NCBI RefSeq assembly: GCF_943181405.1
Contig: NZ_CALPBY010000001.1
Coordinates: forward strand, 186,001-250,000
Source of the DNA: Cellulosimicrobium sp. Marseille-Q4280
GTDB taxonomy: Bacteria; Actinomycetota; Actinomycetes; Actinomycetales; Cellulomonadaceae
Reading direction: 5' to 3'
DNA length: 64,000 nucleotides
Made by a program: the position numbers and the translations under genes. The notes below the pieces were generated by a model. It saw only the letters and a program-made list of their open reading frames with translations. It was not told where the DNA came from and searched no databases. Numbering within the stretch: position 1 is the first letter of the stretch; each line of letters begins with the position of its first letter. This document shows positions 60,022 through 64,000 of this stretch, in pieces.

Positions 60022-61308
60022 ATGAAGGCAAGGAAGCTCCTGGCGGTCTCGACCGCCGTGGTCGTCGGAGGGCTCGCCCTCGGCGCGTGCGGCGGGGGAG
60101 ACGGCGGCGGCGCGGACGACGGCTCGACGGCAATGACGTTCTGGCACAACTCGACCACCGGCCCCGGCAAGGCCTACTGGGAGGACACCGTCGCCGCGTT
60201 CGAGGAGGCCAACCCGGGCGTGACGATCGAGATCCAGTCCATCCAGAACGAGGACATGGACGGCAAGCTCCAGACGGCCCTCAACTCGGGTGACGCGCCC
60301 GACATCTTCATGGCCCGTGGCGGCGGCAAGCTGGCCGACGTCGTCGAGGCAGGCCAGGTCAAGGACCTCACCGACCTCGTCGACGCGGACGTCGAGGAGG
60401 CGGTCGGCGGCGCGCTGAGCGCCATGACGGTCGACGACAAGGTGTACGGCATGCCCGTGTCGATCCTGCCCGGCGGCCTCTTCTACAGCGCGGACCTGTT
60501 CGAGCAGGCCGGCGTCAGCGGCACCCCGGAGACGATCGAGGACCTCGAGGCGGCGGACGACCAGCTCAAGGCGGCAGGCGTCGCCCCGATCGCGCTGGGC
60601 GCCAAGGATGCGTGGCCCGCGGCGCACTGGTACTACTTCTTCGCCCTGCGGTACTGCTCGCAGGACACCATGACCGAGGCGGCCGAGACCCGCACGTTCG
60701 ACGCGCCGTGCTGGACCGAGGCCGGCGAGGCGCTCGCCGACTTCGCCGCGACCGAGCCGTTCAACGACGGCTTCCTCACGACGTCCGCCCAGCAGGGCGC
60801 CGGCTCGTCGGCGGGTCTGCTCGCCAACCACCAGGCTGCGATGGAGCTCATGGGCGCGTGGAACCCCGGCGTCATCGCGTCCCTCACGCCCGACGAGCAG
60901 CCGCTGCCGGACCTGCAGTGGTTCCCCTTCCCCGCCGTGGACGACGGCGAGGGCGAGCCCGGCGCGATGATGGGCGGCGTCGACGGGTACTCGTGCTCGG
61001 CCGACGCCCCGGACGCGTGCGCCGACTTCCTCAACTTCGTGCTGTCGAAGGAGTCGCAGGAGGCCTACGCCGACGCGTTCCAGACGCTCCCGGCTAGCAC
61101 CGAGGCGCAGTCCGTGGTGACCGACCCCGCGCTCGTGTCGATCCTCGAGGCGTACAACGAGGCCCCGTACGTGTCGGTCTGGCTCGACACGCTCTACGGC
61201 CAGAGCATCGGCAACGCGCTCAACACGGCCGTGGTCAACATGCTCGCGGGCCAGGGCACCGCAGCGGACATCGTCACGGCCGTCAACGACGCGGCCGCCA
61301 AGGAGTAA
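60022..61308 (+). CDS. Carbohydrate ABC transporter substrate-binding lipoprotein
   Basis: 428 aa. Lipoprotein signal ending ALGAC (Cys23), then a Gly/Asp linker. The mature part is of the extracellular solute-binding family 1: MTFWHNSTTGPGKAYWEDTV, SGDAPDIFMARGGG, KVYGMPVSILPGGLFYSADLF in parts, MGAWNPGV, and FLNFVLSKESQEAYA. It probably binds a beta-glucoside, xyloside or oligosaccharide. The stop is TAA. It is the first gene of an operon with two permeases and a GH3 enzyme. Confidence 0.92.
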   Translation: MKARKLLAVSTAVVVGGLALGACGGGDGGGADDGSTAMTFWHNSTTGPGKAYWEDTVAAFEEANPGVTIEIQSIQNEDMDGKLQTALNSGDAPDIFMARGGGKLADVVEAGQVKDLTDLVDADVEEAVGGALSAMTVDDKVYGMPVSILPGGLFYSADLFEQAGVSGTPETIEDLEAADDQLKAAGVAPIALGAKDAWPAAHWYYFFALRYCSQDTMTEAAETRTFDAPCWTEAGEALADFAATEPFNDGFLTTSAQQGAGSSAGLLANHQAAMELMGAWNPGVIASLTPDEQPLPDLQWFPFPAVDDGEGEPGAMMGGVDGYSCSADAPDACADFLNFVLSKESQEAYADAFQTLPASTEAQSVVTDPALVSILEAYNEAPYVSVWLDTLYGQSIGNALNTAVVNMLAGQGTAADIVTAVNDAAAKE

Positions 61309-61316
61309 CCAGCACC

Positions 61317-62363
61317 ATGACCGTGTCCCAGGGCATGTCTCAGGAGGCAGCCTCGCCGAAGGGCTCGACACGTGGGGACCGGCAGGACCGAGCCGGGGAC
61401 GGGGGCGGTGCGCAGGCACCGACCCCGCCCTCGGCGGCCCGGCCCCGACGGGGCCCGGACGGTCGGTGGGCGAAGCGCGCCGAGATCGCGGTGCTCGCCG
61501 GGCCGGCGCTCGTCGTCTTCCTGACGTTCGTCATCGTCCCGGTCCTCATGGCGGCGTACTACGGCTTCTTCAAGTGGAAGGGCTTCGGGCCGCCGACGGA
61601 GTTCGTCGGTCTCGACAACTACCTCATCATCTTCCGCGACGCCGAGTTTCTCGCCGCGCTGCAGCACAACGGTTTCATCGTCGTCATGTCGCTGCTCCTG
61701 CAGGGGCCCGTCGCGGTCGCGGTAGCGCTCATGCTCAACCGGCGGATCCGCGGCCGCTCGATCATCCGCGTGCTGGTGTTCGTCCCGTACGTCGTGTCCG
61801 AGGTGATCGTCGGCACGGGGTTCAGCCTCATGCTCGCGACGAACGGCGCGGTGAACGACCTGCTCGGCAAGATCGGGCTGGACGTCCTCGCGGTCGACTG
61901 GCTCTCCGACCCCGACATCGCGATCTGGACGCTCCTGCTCATCATCTCGTGGAAGTACATCGGCTTCGCCGTGATCCTCTTCCTCGCCGGACTGCAGGGC
62001 ATTCCTGACGAGCTGGCAGAGGCCTCGGCGATCGACGGCGCGTCCTACTGGACGACGCAGCGGTACATCACGCTGCCGCTCCTGGGTCCGACGCTGCGCA
62101 TCTGGGCGTTCCTGTCGATCATCGGCTCGCTCCAGCTCTTCGACCTCGTCTACATCATCTGGGGCCAGTACGTGGCCTCGACGGCGGGCACCTCGACCAT
62201 GGCGACCTACATGGTCGCGAACGGGCGCAACGCGGGGAACTACGGGTACGGCAGCGCGGTCGCGGTCGTGCTGTTCCTCATCTCGCTCGCGGTGGCGCTC
62301 GTCTACCAGCGGTTCGTCCTGCGTCGTGACACCGAGGGCGCGATCACGGAAGGGAAGAAGTGA
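61317..62363 (+). CDS. Carbohydrate ABC transporter permease 1 (MalF-type)
   Basis: 348 aa with six helices after a 50-residue polar tail. The EAA loop reads ELAEASAIDGASYWTTQRYITLPLL in parts; start of the membrane part is IAVLAGPALVVFLTFVIVPVLM in parts. ATG 61317 follows the binding-protein stop by 8 nt. Its stop shares bases with the next start (TGATG). It pairs with the following permease. Confidence 0.92.
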   Translation: MTVSQGMSQEAASPKGSTRGDRQDRAGDGGGAQAPTPPSAARPRRGPDGRWAKRAEIAVLAGPALVVFLTFVIVPVLMAAYYGFFKWKGFGPPTEFVGLDNYLIIFRDAEFLAALQHNGFIVVMSLLLQGPVAVAVALMLNRRIRGRSIIRVLVFVPYVVSEVIVGTGFSLMLATNGAVNDLLGKIGLDVLAVDWLSDPDIAIWTLLLIISWKYIGFAVILFLAGLQGIPDELAEASAIDGASYWTTQRYITLPLLGPTLRIWAFLSIIGSLQLFDLVYIIWGQYVASTAGTSTMATYMVANGRNAGNYGYGSAVAVVLFLISLAVALVYQRFVLRRDTEGAITEGKK

Positions 62364-63256
62364 TGGCCACCGTCACCGCCGCACCCACCCCGCCCCGCGC
62401 GCCGGGAACCGCGGCGCCCCGGGCTCCGAAGGGCTCCGGCATCGGCAGGGGCGGTCCGCTCACGTACGTCGTCGCGTACCTGCTCGTCGGGATCTGCCTG
62501 GCACCCATCGCGTACATCGTGGTGGGCGGCTTCCGGACGAACGCCCAGATCACGGCGGACCCGTCCGGCCTGCCCAGCCCGTGGCAGCTCGAGAACTACC
62601 TCGACGTCCTGTCGAGCTCGATCTTCTGGCAGCAGCTCGGCAACTCGGTCGTCGCAGGCCTGCTCACGACGCTCGGCGTCGTGGTCCTCGGGCTCATGGC
62701 GAGCTACGTGCTCGCGCGGTACGCGTTCTTCGGCCGCGCCGCGATGTACTCGCTGTTCGCCGCGGGCCTCATGTTCCCCATGACGGTCGCGATCACGCCG
62801 CTGTACATCATGATCCGGAGCCTGGGCCTCATGAACAGCGTCGGCGGGCTGGTCCTGCCGCAGATCGCGTTCGCGCTCCCGACGACCGTGATCATCCTCG
62901 TGCCGTTCCTGCGCGCCATCCCGCGCGAGCTCGAGGAGGCCGCGTCGATCGACGGCGCGAGCCGGCTCGGGTTCTTCTTCCGGATGGTCGTGCCGCTGTC
63001 GGTGCCGGGCGTCGTGACCGTCGGCATCCTCGCGTTCGTCGCGAGCTGGAACAGCTACATGCTGCCCCTCTTCATCCTCAACGACGAGACGTCGTACACG
63101 CTGCCCCTCGGCGTGCAGGCGTTCGCGTCCCAGTACTCCGTGGACACGGCCCGCGTGCTCGCCTTCACGTCCCTGTCGATGATCCCCGCGCTCGTCTTCT
63201 TCTCGTTGTTCGAGCGACGCATCGTCGGCGGCCTCACGGGCGCCGTGAAGGGCTGA
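62363..63256 (+). CDS. Carbohydrate ABC transporter permease 2 (MalG-type)
   Basis: 297 aa with six helices. EAA loop: ELEEAASIDGASRLGFFFRMVVPLS in parts; helices include VVAYLLVGICLAPIAYIVVGG and MYSLFAAGLMFPMTVAITPLY. ATG 62363 overlaps the upstream stop by one base; a GTG at 62360 is also in frame. No ATPase gene is in the window, so the system may share a multi-purpose ATPase encoded elsewhere, as is common for this group. Confidence 0.92.
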   Translation: MATVTAAPTPPRAPGTAAPRAPKGSGIGRGGPLTYVVAYLLVGICLAPIAYIVVGGFRTNAQITADPSGLPSPWQLENYLDVLSSSIFWQQLGNSVVAGLLTTLGVVVLGLMASYVLARYAFFGRAAMYSLFAAGLMFPMTVAITPLYIMIRSLGLMNSVGGLVLPQIAFALPTTVIILVPFLRAIPRELEEAASIDGASRLGFFFRMVVPLSVPGVVTVGILAFVASWNSYMLPLFILNDETSYTLPLGVQAFASQYSVDTARVLAFTSLSMIPALVFFSLFERRIVGGLTGAVKG

Positions 63257-63309
63257 GGCCCGCCCCATCTCGCGCACGTCCGCGCGCACCATCGAAGGAG
63301 AACGGTCTC

Positions 63310-64000
63310 GTGACCGACGTCGTCCCCGCCGCACCGACGGCACCAGCACCGCCCGCAGCCCTCGCCGCAGCCGCACGGACAGGTCCGCCCGCAGCGCCCG
63401 CGGAGCCCGCGGCGCCACCGGTCTCGGAGCGAGTCCGCGCGCTGCACGCCCGCATGACGCTCGAGGAGAAGCTCGCGCAGCTCGTCGGCTACTGGATCGA
63501 CCAGAACGGCACGGTCGCCCCGATGCAGTCGGAGATGACCGCGGGCCAGAAGGACTCGGGTCGTCTGGCCGAGATCACGCGGGACGGCGTCGGCCACTAC
63601 ACGCGGGTCTACGGCACGCGCCCGGTCGAGCCCACGGAGCGCGCGGCATGGCTGTGGGCCGAGCAGCGCCGGCTGGTGCGCGAGACCCGTCTCGGCATTC
63701 CGGCGCTCGTGCACGAGGAGGCCCTGCTGGGGCTCGCCGCGTGGAAGGCCGCGACGTACCCGACGCCGCTCGCGTGGGGCGCGTCGTTCGACCCGGCGCT
63801 CGTCGAGGAGATGGCGTCGCAGGCCGGTGGGTCGATGCGTCGGCTCGGCGTGCACCAGGCGCTCGCGCCCGTGCTCGACGTCGTGCGCGACCCGCGCTGG
63901 GGGCGTGTCGACGAGTGCATCGGCGAGGACCCCTATGTCGTGGGCACGGTGGGCACCGCCTACGTCCGCGGCCTGCAGGGCGCGGGCGTGCACGCGACGC
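63310..64000 (+). CDS. Glycoside hydrolase family 3 enzyme, N-terminal part
   Basis: 230 codons are in the window; the gene runs off the right edge. A 38-residue Ala/Pro-rich lead is followed by VRALHARMTLEEKLAQLVGYW, VHEEALLGL, YPTPLAWGASFDPALVEEMA in parts, and HQALAPVLDVVRDPRWGRVDECIGEDPYV in parts, the start of GH3 beta-glucosidases and beta-xylosidases. No signal peptide is seen, so it probably cleaves imported oligosaccharides. GTG 63310 has AGGAG upstream. The catalytic Asp is outside the window. Confidence 0.9.
   Translation, partial: MTDVVPAAPTAPAPPAALAAAARTGPPAAPAEPAAPPVSERVRALHARMTLEEKLAQLVGYWIDQNGTVAPMQSEMTAGQKDSGRLAEITRDGVGHYTRVYGTRPVEPTERAAWLWAEQRRLVRETRLGIPALVHEEALLGLAAWKAATYPTPLAWGASFDPALVEEMASQAGGSMRRLGVHQALAPVLDVVRDPRWGRVDECIGEDPYVVGTVGTAYVRGLQGAGVHAT

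Overview
The window reads as a chromosomal segment of a very GC-rich actinobacterium, most likely Micrococcales of the Cellulomonadaceae/Promicromonosporaceae type (Cellulosimicrobium-like). The evidence is heavy G/C use at third codon positions, many GTG starts, 4-nt stop/start overlaps, TANNNT boxes 6-8 nt ahead of start codons (leaderless mRNAs), ANTAR regulators and a saprophytic sugar/chitin gene set. The genus call is inference. I see no tRNA, rRNA, CRISPR, insertion sequence or prophage.

Layout. 1-6893 (minus): respiratory nitrate reductase narGHJ and the first codons of narI; narG carries an apparent frameshift next to a repeat-derived insert. 7008-8108: secreted DUF1080 protein. 8238-14020: molybdenum-cofactor genes (mogA, then moaC-mobA-DUF6457-moaD on the minus strand, and moeA), with an AIM24 protein, an MmyB-like regulator and a SnoaL-like protein between them. 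14125-17558: two PAS-ANTAR proteins and one GAF-ANTAR protein around a short-chain dehydrogenase. 18234-19499: NarK nitrate/nitrite transporter. 19609-23988: membrane and cell-envelope proteins of unknown function. 24104-28310: TPP riboswitch and a thiamine-type ABC transporter. 28368-32159: small membrane proteins, a two-component pair and a DHFR-like protein.

32117-38192 (minus) is a six-gene overlapping stress-signalling operon: RsbR-like, RsbS-like, RsbT-like, an ATPase/PP2C fusion, a hybrid histidine kinase and a response-regulator/SpoIIE phosphatase. 38350-43649: pgi, a hydrolase, tandem double-GNAT proteins and a GlsB-type membrane protein. 43818-50792: S4 RNA-binding protein, two paralogous chitin-type lytic polysaccharide monooxygenases (LPMOs), an acyltransferase, then a ROK regulator, YdjC/ChbG deacetylase and GPH transporter operon. 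50951-58145: MarR regulator, LLM flavoenzyme, an LLM-FAD oxidase fusion, a BenE-type permease, its divergent XRE-cupin regulator, and PrsW. 58281-64000: hexapeptide protein, LacI regulator and divergent sugar ABC transporter with the start of a GH3 glycosidase.

The least expected material is non-coding or repeat-derived. A 21-bp unit whose core is an odd palindrome (GRGGTA-G-TACCYC) forms two arrays between convergent genes, supplies the TAG stops of all four flanking genes, appears as a single unit at a third convergent junction, and lies in frame inside narG. Other structures are a REP-like palindrome in two copies, palindromes at equal distance ahead of both LPMO genes, a perfect 18-bp inverted repeat ahead of the XRE-cupin gene, and a duplicated palindrome inside the thiamine transporter ATPase gene.
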